Shown here one piece after another: positions 25,401 to 38,543 of a stretch of 64,000 nucleotides of DNA (positions are counted from its first letter, which is position 1; each line of letters begins with the position of its first letter). The translations under genes were made by a program, and so were the position numbers. The notes under the pieces are model-generated. The model was not told the origin of the DNA. It saw nothing but the letters and a program-made list of their open reading frames with translations, and ran no database searches. The stretch covers positions 1,966,306 to 2,030,305 of the forward strand of contig VZSF01010416.1 in assembly GCA_013398295.1 (NCBI GenBank), given 5' to 3'. This DNA comes from Chionis minor. Its lineage: Eukaryota; Chordata; Aves; Charadriiformes; Chionididae.

Positions 25401-26640
25401 ACTCCTGGATCAGAGCAACAGAAGCTCCTATTTCACTCCATATTTTCGTCTACCCAGTTTTCTCAAAGTTTCCTGTTTCGAGCTGTTGTTTCCTAAGATT
25501 TCTCTGTATGTAAAGGTCACTGGTTTTGGAAGCATGTTTAGTCTGACTCTTTACTAACCCTTTAAAACCAGGTGTTAAGGCAGAATCCATTTTACCACAA
25601 CTGGCTAACTGAGGATAGCAGCCAAAGAGTGACATATGTCATCGTCTTGAAACAGCTCTAAATTGGCTGATATGAATATTGCTGACAGTGATGCCTCGGC
25701 AGCACAGGCCTGACAATCCACTTGACTCCTTGGACAGGTTTCACAAGTCATGCTAAGGTCCGCACTGCCACTGATAAATGCTGTTGTAGGCCTAAACTAA
25801 CGAACTCCTGGCTGAAGATCAGTAGCGACAGCACAGCCATGGAGTCTGTGACTGAGCAAAGAGTATGTCGGCCACACTGGTAGGTTCACTACAGGGCAGA
25901 GTTAAGGTGACCCATGTAGCCCAGCTCTTCAACTTTGAGACTTTTGGTTCTAACTCTGACTTGTCTTCGAGTTCAAGTCAAAGATTACATGTGCAGTGAT
26001 CTTTTGACCTCACGTTTTTGTAGTGTTAAACAATGGGTTCAAAAGATAAATTCTCTGTCCATACCATATGTGTGATCATATAAATGGGTATCTATCTAGA
26101 TACGGACCTAAATACAAAGCTAAGGAAGACACCAGCACATGTACAGCAGATTATACATAATTGCTGTTCGTTTACTGATCCTTACCCCCCACAGAACTGT
26201 GTAAGTTAATGAGCTCTGAAATATGAGTTTCAAAAAAACTTTCATTTCAATAATATTATGCACCCTCAGGCTCCTATTAAACTTTTTTGCAACAATAACA
26301 CCATTCAAACTAACATTCATATGTGAATTACAGTGATACTGCACCACAGGAAAATGCAGAGAAAATTAAATAGAAAAGAAAGCACAGTTTTTAGTCTGGT
26401 AGTTATCTTAGCCACGTTCAAATTAATAGGCAACAGTTCCTAGGGATAGGTAAATGGCCTCCAATAAAATCAGAACCTGCCTGGCCTTCTACCATGTACT
26501 TGAAAAGAGCTGCTGGAAAACAGAAATATCACAGGATTTATCCCTCAGAAATTCTGCTGTGCTCGAAATGTAGCAAGCACTGGCCTTCTTGAGTGATTTT
26601 CTATCAGATTCTTAATCTCATCACACTCCTAAAGAGATAT

Positions 26641-26668
26641 ACACACACTCACACACACACACACACAC
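26641..26668 (+). repeat. AC dinucleotide microsatellite
   Basis: About 14 AC units, interrupted once by a TC. Likely polymorphic in length. Confidence 0.95.
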
Positions 26669-27811
26669 TGCTCATCATCAGAATTTGGCCCTAAGATCCC
26701 AAGGCTGGCCTTAACCAAAGCCTGTATGTGACACAAATAGAAGAGACATTCACTAAACTGTGCTGTTTCCAGCTTTACCCTCACTTGCATCGAAGCCATC
26801 TCCAGTGTTGCTACAAATGCTGTGCAGGTATCCCACATGTAAGATTTTCAGGAAGATCTCACTCACGAATTTATGCCCAGTGCAGATGGGTGAAACTTGC
26901 CCTCCAAACTCCAGCAGGGCCTGTTTTTCAAAGTTCTTTAGCAACATAAACAAGTAAAGCTCAGTGGAAATCAGTCAGAAGAGGTTGGCCAGGCACTTTT
27001 ACAATTCTGGTTAGGCAGCTGCAGAGATACTAACACCTTCCAAAATATGGCTGTACAGCACTTCAGAAAACCTACCTTTTCACGTTTTCTACATCATTAA
27101 TGTACACATATTGATTTGGATGCATATCCAGAACAGCTACAATCCAACAGTAATCATTTCATGAGCAAAGAAGGTTAAAAACCACAGCACCAGACCTTTA
27201 TGTACCTCAGCTTCATGAAGTTTGAATTCCGACCCCAGCCCAAACGTAATCTGAATTGAACTCTGCACATTAACATCTGCGCTGCAGCTTTTGCTGAAGC
27301 TTCATACCACAATGTTGTAAGCAGAATCCAAGATTTCCAAAGGCAATAAGAGTAAGTCAAGACTGCATAAGGAATCGAGATCTGGCGTCTAATTAATACC
27401 TTGTATTTTAAACCTTCAGATTACAGGTCTGTGTTTTGTCTCTGAGCCTGTAAGGAGTTCTGCACGGTGACAGGAATTTGACCTGTCTGGTGCTCATCAC
27501 AGGACCTGGGTGCTTCCTCCCCATTTTGATTATTTGGCCTTGGAACTCTCTGATTCATAGAATAAAGTAAACGAGAGCGAAGTGAATTTTTTAAAAGCTC
27601 AGTTATTCCTGTCTAAGCTAATTGTGTAATCCTGTTCTGCGCAATAACAATCACATACGTTTTCTGTACTAGGTTCAGCCTTATACACAAAACCTTTTCA
27701 ACACAGTTCTTTTAATATCCCTGTGCCTACACAATTCCAGTGCAATCCAACAGAGTGGGCTGGCCAACTCACAACTGGTGGCTGTTGATTTTTTTGTTTG
27801 TTTATTTGCAG

Positions 27812-27836
27812 ATCATCAAGAGCATGTGAAGAGTGG
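27812..27836 (+). other. Possible 25-nt micro-exon (speculative)
   Basis: A long T-rich tract (about 27788-27808) ends in TTTGCAG at 27805-27811, a strong acceptor-like sequence. Only 25 bases later GG|GTATGT provides a donor-like site. No coding sense is evident. Such pairs arise by chance in AT-rich introns. Confidence 0.1.
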
Positions 27837-30800
27837 GTATGTGTGAAAAGAACTGCAGACTGAGCAGCTTAAAATTGGAGCTTGAGCAAAAAACACTCTT
27901 TTCCTGTTCAAAATTATTCAGGACTGAATCCTGACCTCAAGGTAAAGCAGAGAAAACTGGATTTGAAGAGGAGGGGCTCTCCAGCAGCTTACAGGAACAG
28001 GTTCTCCTTTCCCAAGTCAAAGGGCACTGGAAACACTGTTCTGCGCTGCGGTCCTATAGCTGTTGGGGTATCCTTCATATCTGTGTTATCTCTAGTCAGT
28101 CTGATACCCGCTTGCTAAATTTCTTGCCCACCCTCTGTTTCACCAAATGTGGTAAGGACTGTACTGAAGCACAGTTCTGCAGGAAACACTGCAAACAATC
28201 TATCAGGGAAACATCTCCAAAGTAGACAGCCCCATGCGGCTGATCTGGTCTAGTTCTGCTGGCTTCTGCAAGCCTGGGGATTTGAAAGCTTCTCATCTTA
28301 TGCTTACCTGGAATACTGGGTGGTCAGAGAAGCACCGTGGCTTGGAAAGAAAAACTGTACAGATCTGAAATGCTCTTTCTTCCCAGCAAAGGCCTATATT
28401 AGCTTCATGGCGAGTGTTAATTATGGTTTCTCTAAAATGAACAATTACAAGCAAAGAATCTCAAAACTGAAACGAGAGGGCACTTTTGGTTTAGAAGTCC
28501 CAACCAGCCTCAATGGGCTTCCTCTCCACTGACAGGTGAACCACAAGGTGGAGAGAGCACTGAGCACAAGGAGAAAACTCTGAACATCTCCTAGCCACGC
28601 CGTAGGTGACAGAGAAAGCCAGAAGCTGCTACAGTGTGGAGGAAGAGCAGGAGAATGTGGGCCAGAAGACTGGCAGTTTCAGTCCAGCCCTGAAGCCCAG
28701 CTGCCTCTGAGGCCAGCCACTCGGGGACATGGTGAAGAACTTAGTCTCACAGTACCAAAGCGAAGAAGGTCAGCTCTTCCCCACCTCTCCTCCAGAGAGT
28801 ACGGGAGCTGGAGCTAAGGCAGCCTCTTTAGTGCAAGTGCACAGATTTACAGTGTGGACAGTGGGTGAGGCTTGAAAGTGGGCATCAACTACAATTAACT
28901 GAGAGCCTGAGGGACTCAGTCTCAGCGAGAGCACATTAATACAATTCTAAAGTGCAGGAGCACTCTAACAGTGCTCTTTAATCAGGCTGGGATGACCTAT
29001 CAGAAAATGTGAGATGACTGTGGATAAACAGCCCATATGCTGCATACCAAACCATTTAATGAAAAATTTCCCTTAATAGAAAAATTTTCCATGCTCAATA
29101 CTTTTCATTGACTACTTTTTTACAATTGCACCCATTTAATAGCAATTGTCATTAAATTATCTTCTATGTAACATCAACTGAAAATCCTTTATTTCCTGCT
29201 CCAAACAGCAATTAATGCCAATTATTTTACACAGCACCATGGACTGCTACAGATTTTTCAATTTTCCACTCAGCTTCTCTATATAATTTTTTAGTTTAGT
29301 TTCATAATTTTCAACTACTTGAAACAAGAGGTGGAAGTGGTGATTTCATCTTTTTTAGCAAAAGATAATTGAAAAGGCCCAACTACTAGAGCTGCAGGAA
29401 CTACATAAACAAAAGAATAAGGCTGTACCATTGTCTCTCTCATTCTGATTTTAACTCAGGGAATGTCAATATTCGTAACAGAAAATCCAAACCAGGGCTG
29501 TACTATACGGAAACGGACAGACAGCTTTTTTTATGCCGCAGATACAAGCTTCTTAGATTGTACTCTTCCTGTGACAAGGTGAAAATTTGAGACCCCAGGA
29601 CTGCTTTCTCTCTTGATGGTAGTAAATGCTATACCTTGAAGATTGCCTGATTGCGGGATCAAGGTCAGAGCTCTGATGTGCAGGGAAGACTGCATCCAAG
29701 GAATGATTCCAGAAAGAGCTAACTCTCCTTTGACTTAGCTCTGGTCTGACTTCCTCAAGGTTGAAGAAGGACCACCACAATGTGAAAATGTTACAAATGT
29801 TTACTTTTTTTTTTCCCCCAATAAAATGGATTTCATTGTTGCAGTTAATGGAAAGGAACTTCTGGTTTTTTGAACATTAACAAACACTAGGTTTTTATCT
29901 TGCTGATAAAAATGAAGACATCTTCATTCTTTTATCAACTTTTTAGAGAAAAAAAAATGCATTTTCCTGGTTTGCTGCAGATGGATTTTGTAAATTCCTT
30001 TTCACAACAGTTAGTAGTTGCTGACACTTCACAATCATTAGCTCTACCCTGATCGAATTTTGCCTCCTCTAAGTCTGCCAGAGTTACACAAGGACCAGAA
30101 GAAAATACTCCACACAATGTCTTATGCAGCAGGGCCTTTGAACTAAACTCTTTCTTCCTAATCCTCATATTGCTTGCAGAATTTCACCCTCAGTCACTAA
30201 AATAATAGAAAATCTTGCTTCAGAAAGTTTTTTTAATCAAACAAAATGATAGACCCATTTTTTATTCTAGTGGATAAAGTCCAAAAACACACCCTCTGTC
30301 AATGGTGTTGAATTTAGCATTTTTGTGATAAAGTTCTTTGAGCTTCTTTTCAAATAAACATGTACAGCTTTAAATGAATAAATCATGCAAATACATGTTA
30401 ATGTATACATAAATTAACACAACATAATAAGGAAAACGAAGAAACAAGATTACAAATTTTCTGCACCTCCAAAATATGAGAGTGATATTTGCTTTAGAAA
30501 GAACAAACTCATTTAGAGGAAAAGCTTATATAGATCCAAACAAACCCAAATCACCAATGAAAGCTAATTTTATGTTCAGCAAAGAAGGAAGATGTGCTTC
30601 CCACTACAATAGACAAAATCCAATTAAATTAGGCAAACGTAAAAACACAGAAACAAAATTTAATTTAGTACATAAAATCCCAGAGTTGAATTCTGTTGTC
30701 CATTCCATGTTCATAACCCTCACGAAATGAGTTAGAGATTCTGGGGAACAGTATTTAATGCATACGAAGAATGTGGGCAGTCAACAAGAGAATATGTTTT

Positions 30801-33800
30801 TCAACAGGAGATTTAAGTTTTCAGATAGACTTTTCATGCAAAGTATGTATTTCCTTTTCCCCATCTTCCTATTTCCGTTTCTCTTTTTCAACCTTGAAAG
30901 TTTTTAAATTTAGGCAAAAAATAGCATTTGGGGAATACTGCTCAGAAGACATCATCTCAACACGCATGCTTCATACATATACCATATGCAATGGGATTAA
31001 TTTTTTAAAGCACTCCCCCTTTGTCTAACTCTGTTCCCACTCAAGTAAAGGCTACATTTCAGCAGATACAGAATCACTAATTGCTGAGTGTTTTTGAAAA
31101 AAATCCTGCAAAATCCTGCCCCATCCTTTCTGTTACCACTCTTACCAAGAAGCTGCTGTTACTACGAGGGTCATAAATCTGTGGTTTGTGAGGTTAAAAT
31201 GAACTTGTCCCATTGTCTAACAGTCACAGACAGTAGTTTTCTAAGGTAAACCCAAACTCTAGTACAATACTGCCAAGTTTTGAAGAAAAACAACTCCTGA
31301 TAGATAGTCTATAATGGTGCTTACTACCATGTATTCGGGGGTTCGTTCATTAGTATCAAGCATATTTTGACAAATGATATTCAGTTAGCAAAGACCAGGT
31401 TTCTGCTGAATTCTGCTTTCTGTTTACAAGAATCAAACTTTATAATATAGACACCTCACAGCTCAGAAGTGTTCAACAGAAACATTTGCTTAAATCAGCT
31501 GTCTTTCACCCTGAGCAGCCTTCTTGAGAAGAGCAGAAAATTCAGCCTAAGACTCCTTGATAGTCATTTGAAGATGGAGGGGTTTATCATAGGCAAGCAG
31601 AGTATAAAGTAAGGACACCTACCTGATGAATCTCATCTGTCTAATGCATTTGCCAGACCCTTGTCACTGCACCTCAATGCCACAACTGTCTCCATCTACT
31701 AGTCAGTTTTGACACATGGACTCATAACGTGATTCTCCACATTACCACTTTAAATATAACATTGCTTATCTGGGATGACAGCACTGTTAGAACCAATTCA
31801 TTCTTCATAGTGTCCTGGACCTTGGCCCTTTACTTAAGCTAGAGCGAAGCAGAGCAGATTTTTGTTTGCAGCAGTCCTATGCCCACCAGTACGCTGCCCT
31901 TGCCGATGAGTCAGCCTTTACCTAGCGGGATCTCGTTATCTTAGGATTCAATTCAGCATCCAAATACAGTAAGTGGCAAAACTCTTACTATATGAAACAC
32001 TAGTTGTTCAGATTCTGGTCTCTTCTTTTCACACAGTGGTTAAAAAACAAGCACAGACAAGAATATCCTACTACTCTGTCCTCCAAATCACCCAGCTTCT
32101 AACCATTTCTTCTGTTGTCCAAGGCTATCGACATGTCAGAAATGTTAAGATATATTTCTCCTTCAGTAAAAAGAATATGCAGTTTCCTGACAGACTTCAG
32201 TACTGAACTGTCAACAAAAATATCAGTACAATAAAGCTGCAAAGTCAACAACCCTTTCTGTGATTTCTGGAGATGTCAGTAGTTATTATAAATGACTTTC
32301 CAGTTAATTACCTGTTTTGAAAATTAAGGAGATTGGGGGTTCACAGCTGCTCCAATAAGTAGCTTCAGTGCCCGCCTCATCCCATTGAGTATGATAAATA
32401 ATATATTCTCTACCACCTAGATTGCCAGACAGTGGCTGTGTCAAACTCCTCAGAGAGCACACTTTGTCTGCCATGTGTTATAGGCAACATTTATGACAAA
32501 AGTAGAAATTAGATGGTGGTTAATCTTGCTTCTCTGTGTCCCATGTGGGGCACAAGCACAGTTATAGTGTGGCTTGCTGGATGACAGTCAGGAAAAATTA
32601 TCTCAGCAAATTGTGTGTACATCAGGATACAGCACAAAGAATGGGCTCAGGAAATTATTTTTGGTGAATTGGGCAATGAGGTAGTCTCTAAAAGAGAAAC
32701 AAGGTGACGGAAGAGCAAATTTTATTTCCCCTTGAAAGAAAAAAAGCAAGCTTTACATTACAGTTAGATCACAGTGAAGAAGAATGAAATCATACTGCTC
32801 TGGGGTTTTTAATTTGCTTCTTATTGCTGCTTAGACTATTTAGCTTGCAGATCATAATAAACTCTGTTATAATGACAGCACAAAAAGACGGATCCAGCTT
32901 ATAAAAATACTACTGAAGTAGTAGCAGTAAGTTCTGCATTGTAGTTCCTGTGAAATGCAAAAGGAATGATTCTCATTTCACTTACATAGATATAAACAAG
33001 GTAAATTCGATAGTCACAGAAGACTGACAAATTAAGGCAAGAGATCAGAATTGCACTTACATGTAGACTATCATCACACCCTAACAACACAGGGGACAAA
33101 TCAAAGTTTTTCCGGAAGAAAAACTCTGAGGTATTACCCAGTAAGCCTTATCTGTTTCTAAATGAGATTTGATTCAGCTTGCAAAGTAACTTAAAGTCAA
33201 CCGTCAGCTATGATTTCCCTGTGAGCACTTTTTAAAATATATAATTATGGCATGAAGATCATAAGAGGTAGCATGAGTTAACAGAATCACAATTTTCTAA
33301 AGAAACTTGCTGGTTAGAGCTACGGATTCCTCATATCAAAGTACAAGGAAATGTAATACTGGTATTACTTCATTCCTCAGCATCTCCTGTCTACTATATG
33401 TCACACCAAAAAGCAGTACCGTTCATGACTAGTGATGCCGTTTATCACTTAGACTCCCGCTTCCAACAAAATACAGTGTTTGTATGAAGGAATTGGGAGT
33501 TGTGGCTACACTTCATATTGGAACTGTCCAAACTTCTACGTTTCTGCCCATTTTGTTGCATTTTACTCAAGCAAATAAACACATTGATCATTCTGAAGAC
33601 CACGAGGACCATTCTGTGCATAGCATGTTCTGTGTAAGACTGAATTAAGTGTACAATAATGCATGGGCTGAGAGGTGTTAACTCCTCTTGAGAGTGTCTG
33701 AGAACTCCTGGGAATTCTTTCAGGAGCAGGAGAATTTGCACTTTGATGAATCTTTTATTTCATCCCCAAATTTTAATGAAACGCAGGAACTTTAACTCCT

Positions 33801-34879
33801 AAAAGTTGATAACATCTGGCATCCTTCTGCTTTCACGCTTCGCATCTTTTCATTCTTAAGAGCCTTGTCAATCTTTTTTTGACCCTTCAACTCTATACTT
33901 CCTTCTGTCTGTTCATGCAATGACTGGCTTACCACCACAGAAGAATAGTCATATAAGAGATCACTAGCCGTATAATAAACTTTAAAACTTAGCATTTCTT
34001 TCCAGTTCTGTATAAAATATCGTTATTCCCCAAACATACAACTTCATATTGGCTAGGCTGAAACAAACAAACCGGCCTCTTGCATTCTCACTTGAAAATT
34101 TCCAAAGGCTCTCTAGGACTCGAATCAGGAATCTCATTGAGTTTCAGTAAATCCTTTCTCCTAATTCCTCTAAAGCGCTTCAGAAAACCTCCTGCCACAA
34201 GCCTCACAGAACATACGTAGTACAGTCCTAGGGACATGAAAATGGAGGTGATGTTAAAATTTCTTAATATTTCCTATACCAACAGCATGCAGACATAAAT
34301 ACCCAACATAAATTTCTCTGTAGAAAGATACAGGTTTATGGGGCTATAGCTTTACTAAAATGGCCTGCTCATTATCATGAAATCTATCGATGCATTCACA
34401 TTAGGTAGAGCTATCTTTGCCTTCACTGGAAAGATCCAGAAATCACAAAAAAAGATTTCTTTAATTTCACAATACAAGGCCTTTAGCTAGCATGACAATT
34501 TTGGTCTGGAAGACCATAAATATTTGTCTATTCAAAGGCAGCATTTATCTTACAAAGGCACACATACCAGTTTTGCCTCTGACAAGTTCCTTGTTTATTT
34601 ATTACTCTAATAACAAATAGACTGTCATCCCTGCTGGGCCTCAAAGATGAACTAAATCTGCTGACACAACTGATTGGGAGCGGCTGCAAATTATTTTATT
34701 AGAACTGTGCAATAGCAGATTCATGGTGGGGAGAATGTTTAAATCATAATTCCGTTAGTGGACTACATATTCCATAGTAACAACATTCAAAGAAACTGGA
34801 AACACTTTTGTAACCCTCATGTTTATACTGCAGCATTTGATTTTCATTTTGTCCAAACAGGAGAGAAGCAGTGAAGGGG

Positions 34880-34882
34880 AGA

Positions 34883-34917
<35 letters not shown>

Positions 34918-35078
34918 TGTTGAGTGCTCTGTGTGCACACACGCCAAGAGCAAAGCACAGCATCTTAATTAGACGGGTCCAGAGGCTCCAGCAGACAAGG
35001 GAGAGTGACAGTCGCTGGACATGCTTGATAGCTCTCTCTAAAGTAGTGTAGAGAATTTCTGGGAAAAGAAAGACAGAT
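34880..35078 (-). mobile_element. Possible A-tailed retroposed insert with 8-bp duplication
   Basis: AGACAGAT occurs at 34880-34887 and again at 35071-35078. Immediately inside the left copy is an uninterrupted T-run (34887-34916, 30 bases). Read on the minus strand, this is a body of about 154 bp (35070 down to 34917) ending in a 29-30 base A-tail, bounded by a direct repeat. That is the signature of poly(A)-primed retroposition. The body resembles no tRNA, 7SL, 5S or mRNA I know, and has no AATAAA close before the tail. A chance 8-mer beside a poly(T) microsatellite is the main alternative. Confidence 0.3.
34887..34916 (+). repeat. Poly(T) run, 30 bases
   Basis: Pure T homopolymer, the longest I see in the window. 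Length in assemblies is unreliable at this size. Confidence 0.97.
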
Positions 35079-35882
35079 CCATATATCTCCAATTTTGGAG
35101 AGCTGAGCCAACCAGAACATGATAGGAAAGGGCTAGAAGTAGGTGAGTAAAAGATCTACAGGCTGAGCAGTGGGCAGTAACAGTCCTAAGACACATTATG
35201 CCTTACCAGGTCACCAGTAACGCTGACCTTAAAACTCTTTATCCTCTTGGACAGAGTGGACACTGGGGAGGAATCATGCGCCTGGCACCGCTACCTTGCT
35301 CCAGAGACACGGGTCTGAGGCAACCAAGCAGAGACCCACCCCACTGCTTAGTGAAGACCAAGGCACTGGCAATTACATATCAGCAACCGTACGATGAAAA
35401 TTGCCAAAGAACTACCACATACCTACTTAGAAGTATCATTCACAGACACTCCAAATGCTGGACACTGATGTTTGCACATATGAACAGTCAGGTCTTAAGA
35501 AACAGTATGTGGCGCTTACTGCCTCAGCTCCCTCCACGGCTTAATGCCTTCTGGGCTGTTACAAAGGTCTCACCAGAATGAGCTTTTGGAGCAATGGGGA
35601 TTTAGAAGAGGCACAAGAGAAAGGGAACACACTAGGAGCACATAAAATTAACTCAGACCTTTTGTAAATCACTTCCTTGTCCTGCAGTGGTCCCATCAGT
35701 TCACAAAGCTGTGCGCTAGAATGACACTCCCTTCTTTCCCCATAGGTGCCATAGGAGCTATACAACGTTGAGTCTCCTGGTTCGTACGAAGAGCGATATC
35801 CCTAGCTGGGCTGCACGCATCTCCCAGTGGGCTTACCTCACAGGCCCTCCACACCAACCCCTGCCAGACATTACTGCCTTCT

Positions 35883-36374
35883 CTAGCTCATCAGCTTGGC
35901 TATGCTCAGTACTGTTTCAGCCCACAAGAGCCAGACTAGCAAAGATGTACTATTTACCCCACTTAAGTCAAGCTGGGCTGTATGGTAAAGAGAAACTTTT
36001 AAGACCAGCATACCTTCAACCAGAAAAGCACATGTGAAGACACTGAGATTCTTGTATACCTGGATGGGCAATCCAGAAGCTGGACTGGAGGAACATAATA
36101 CCATATAAAGGCTGCTCTGCTGCTTAGCTCCCAGTGGGGGTGGGGAGGAGGAAGACTTGGAGCGCAACACTGAGCCAAGAGCGGCTGCCTGAAACAAAAC
36201 TGGCAACGTTACCAACAAATATCTGTGCAGAACAAGAGCAGAGCAAGGAGAGGATTGTGCATCAAAAGGGTATCCCTGACCAGCTAGGTTTCTTGGGATA
36301 AACCACTCACAGTCAAGGAGGCACTTAAAGGCACAAATAATCGTTAACTTCACTGAAAATGCTTTTATAGTCAT
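35883..36374 (-). other. Longest open frame, 163 codons, unassigned
   Basis: The translation contains hydrophobic stretches and serine/proline runs but no family signature that I recognise. Frames of 100 or more codons number about a dozen in the window, in line with chance at this composition, and this one overlaps a plus-strand frame at 35768-36037. I treat it as a probable random frame and record it only because it is the longest. Confidence 0.1.
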
Positions 36375-37254
36375 GCCATTTATGTACTTGCAGAGAACTC
36401 GGCTGGAAATCTCTGCATCACTTAGTCTTTCTTAAATTTATAGTGATACCAGTGGTACCTGAACCTTATTGTGGCCTGTGCACAGAGGGGAGTTACATGA
36501 TACCGACCTCCCGGTCACCTTCTCCCTCCCCGTATTTATCGGCTCCTGTGTTGGACAGATTCTTACCCTGCACTCTTCACTGTAATAGCTGTTATAGTCA
36601 CTTGGTCATGTGGTTTGAGGCATTTCCAAGGAAACCTCTCAGCAATTATTTCTGGAGATGGAAAGCAGTCTTTTAGCATGTCTTAGTATCTATTCCACAT
36701 ACTTTATATTATAACAATTTATTCTGCAATGTGATTACATGTTGGCATAGACTCTGATTAGGGCTTTAAACAGGAACTAACAGCAGTTATGTTGAATATG
36801 TTTTTCATCTGATGATGCACAATACCATTGATTGGATGTAGATTATATTCAGCATTAACTCCAGCTATATAAAAATATCACAAAGGAAAGTCTATCTCAT
36901 GGCACAGAATACTCTTTAATTGCACGGATGATCAGTACATGTTGTGACTTCTGCTTCTTTTAAAAATCCCATACACAAGAAAAGTCATGCCTGTAAGAGA
37001 AACATTAATCCAAGTAATTACCAAGTATTGTTTACTTTTCCTCATAAATTCTGCAGTTTCTTGATTTTCACCCAGGCTGTATCTTAAAGCTAAAGTGATT
37101 GGGGGGGTGGGGGAAGCTGGATAGGTTGTTGTCCAAAGACAAAAGTTTAAAGTTCATCATGTCAGGATTCAGGAAATGTATTAACTGTTTCTCGCTGACT
37201 GCAGATGCATTGCAAAGCTCTGATAATATTTTTTTTCATAATACCCCTTGATCC

Positions 37255-37460
37255 TCATATCTTCACTGCACCTTATACTTGTGCCATCCTACAGTCTCAG
37301 AGCATCTTAACAGATCTGTACCCTTTGGAGATGAGAAATGTCACTAGGAGTCCAATTTATTTGCCCACAATCATGGAGCTTGCAGCAGAACAGAAGTGAA
37401 TGACTACAGGTCTCTTTCTTGATCCCTGGAACCCTAACTGCTCTTGGCTTTCTAGAGCTG
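37255..37460 (-). repeat. MIR-family SINE fossil (minus strand)
   Basis: Read on the plus strand, the order is GGAGATGAGAAATGTCACTA, ATTTATTTGCCCACAATCAT, GCAGCAGAACAGAAGTGAAT, then ACAGGTCTCTTTCTTGATCC. This parallels the complement of MIR1_Amn (ACAGATGGGGAAACTGAGGC, TGACTTGCCCAAGGTCA, GGCAGAGC-GGGAAT, CAGGTCTCCTGACTCCC). It is strongly diverged, and the identification is from memory. Confidence 0.55.
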
Positions 37461-38529
37461 AGAAAGGAGGCTGGGGAGACATTTCAAACTCTCACTCCAA
37501 ATTTGATAGGATGCACGTGACAAAAAAAATCAAGAAACTAACAGTGATACCACCACAAATTTAAGAAAGATTAAGCAATGCAGAGATTTCCAGCTGAGTT
37601 CCCTACATAGCCAAAAAGGAAGAAAATGCTGAAAAGGTAATTATTAAAAAGTGAGGTCAAATTGAGTCCTTCCTCAGCATCATCAGAGGCAAAGAGGATT
37701 TGCAACTATGGAGTGAAGGGAGTGGAACCATGGTATGTCTTTGGGAAAAAATTAGGCCAACTTCTGCCTCCTTTATTCCCCTACTGGACAATTTGCTCTT
37801 CATACATTTGAGTGAAAATGAAGGAGGCAAAAAGTTGGAAGGAGAGGTAGGGAAGAGCTGAGCCAGTATGGGACAGTACCCGGGGAGGAGACACAGGGAG
37901 CACCTGGGTCAGTTTTCTGAGAAATACTAGGAGGAATTTCTGTTTCCACTGTAATTTACCTACAGCCAGTGATGAAGCCTGCATATTCCCTCAGGCCAGC
38001 TGTAGGATAAAAACTTATACCTGTGGTGTATCATATGTAGTGTCAGTTAAGTCCATGTGGTTTTTTTAAATTTATTTTTTACATTTTTGAGTAAGTTAAA
38101 GCTCCAAGATAGTCTTGGCTTATACTGGCACACCTGTGATTTTGCTAATTATATTATGGGCCATATGTCCACCAGGAGGGCTTGGCACAATAGCTATATC
38201 AGCAAACCTTTTTACTTTAATTTAGGCCTTACAAAATACAGGTTGGGGACCATATCTTTGGTAGATGGAAAATAGTGATTATCAATTGTCCTAGAGAATA
38301 CTCCACCAGATCAAATGCTCTGAGTCATCTTACCATTTGTAGGTAGAATCAATTTCAGACTGTTGTAGGAATCAAAACTAAAATTATTTTAAATGCATTT
38401 AAATAGGCACCATCCCACCTCAAATAAACATGGCCGTGAATAACTACAATGGTAAACAATATGGTCATTGTGCACATAGCAATCATTTAACTGTGAGATA
38501 ATACCTGTGAATTTTATCAACAAGGCTTA

Positions 38530-38543
38530 CTGCCCTCTGTTGA
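38530..38543 (-). promoter_or_regulatory. Candidate CTCF-binding motif
   Basis: The minus strand reads TCAACAGAGGGCAG, matching the CTCF core CCASYAGRKGGCRS at 12 of 14 positions with the AGRKGGCRS half intact. It has the same orientation as the candidate at 12.76 kb. Occupancy is unknown. Confidence 0.4.

Larger units (their letters stand above)
19771..34886. other. Intergenic or intronic sequence, 19.8-34.9 kb
   Basis: No recognised exon. The longest frames are 24115-24525 plus (136 codons) and 24757-25110 minus (117 codons), which lie on opposite strands of a purine-rich stretch where stop codons are depleted on both; neither shows a domain. The segment at 20.0-20.45 kb is GC-richer and its minus-strand frames are cysteine-rich, but I do not recognise them. 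29.0-34.5 kb is strongly AT-rich with many TAATTA-type words. Confidence 0.5.

Noticed and set aside
35198..35581. 127-codon plus-strand frame
   Set aside because: No known domain, overlaps nothing conserved that I can see, and length is within chance for the window.
36127..36142. CTCF-like CCCAGTGGGGGTGGGG on the plus strand
   Set aside because: It lacks the A of the AG core and lies in a G-rich low-complexity stretch.
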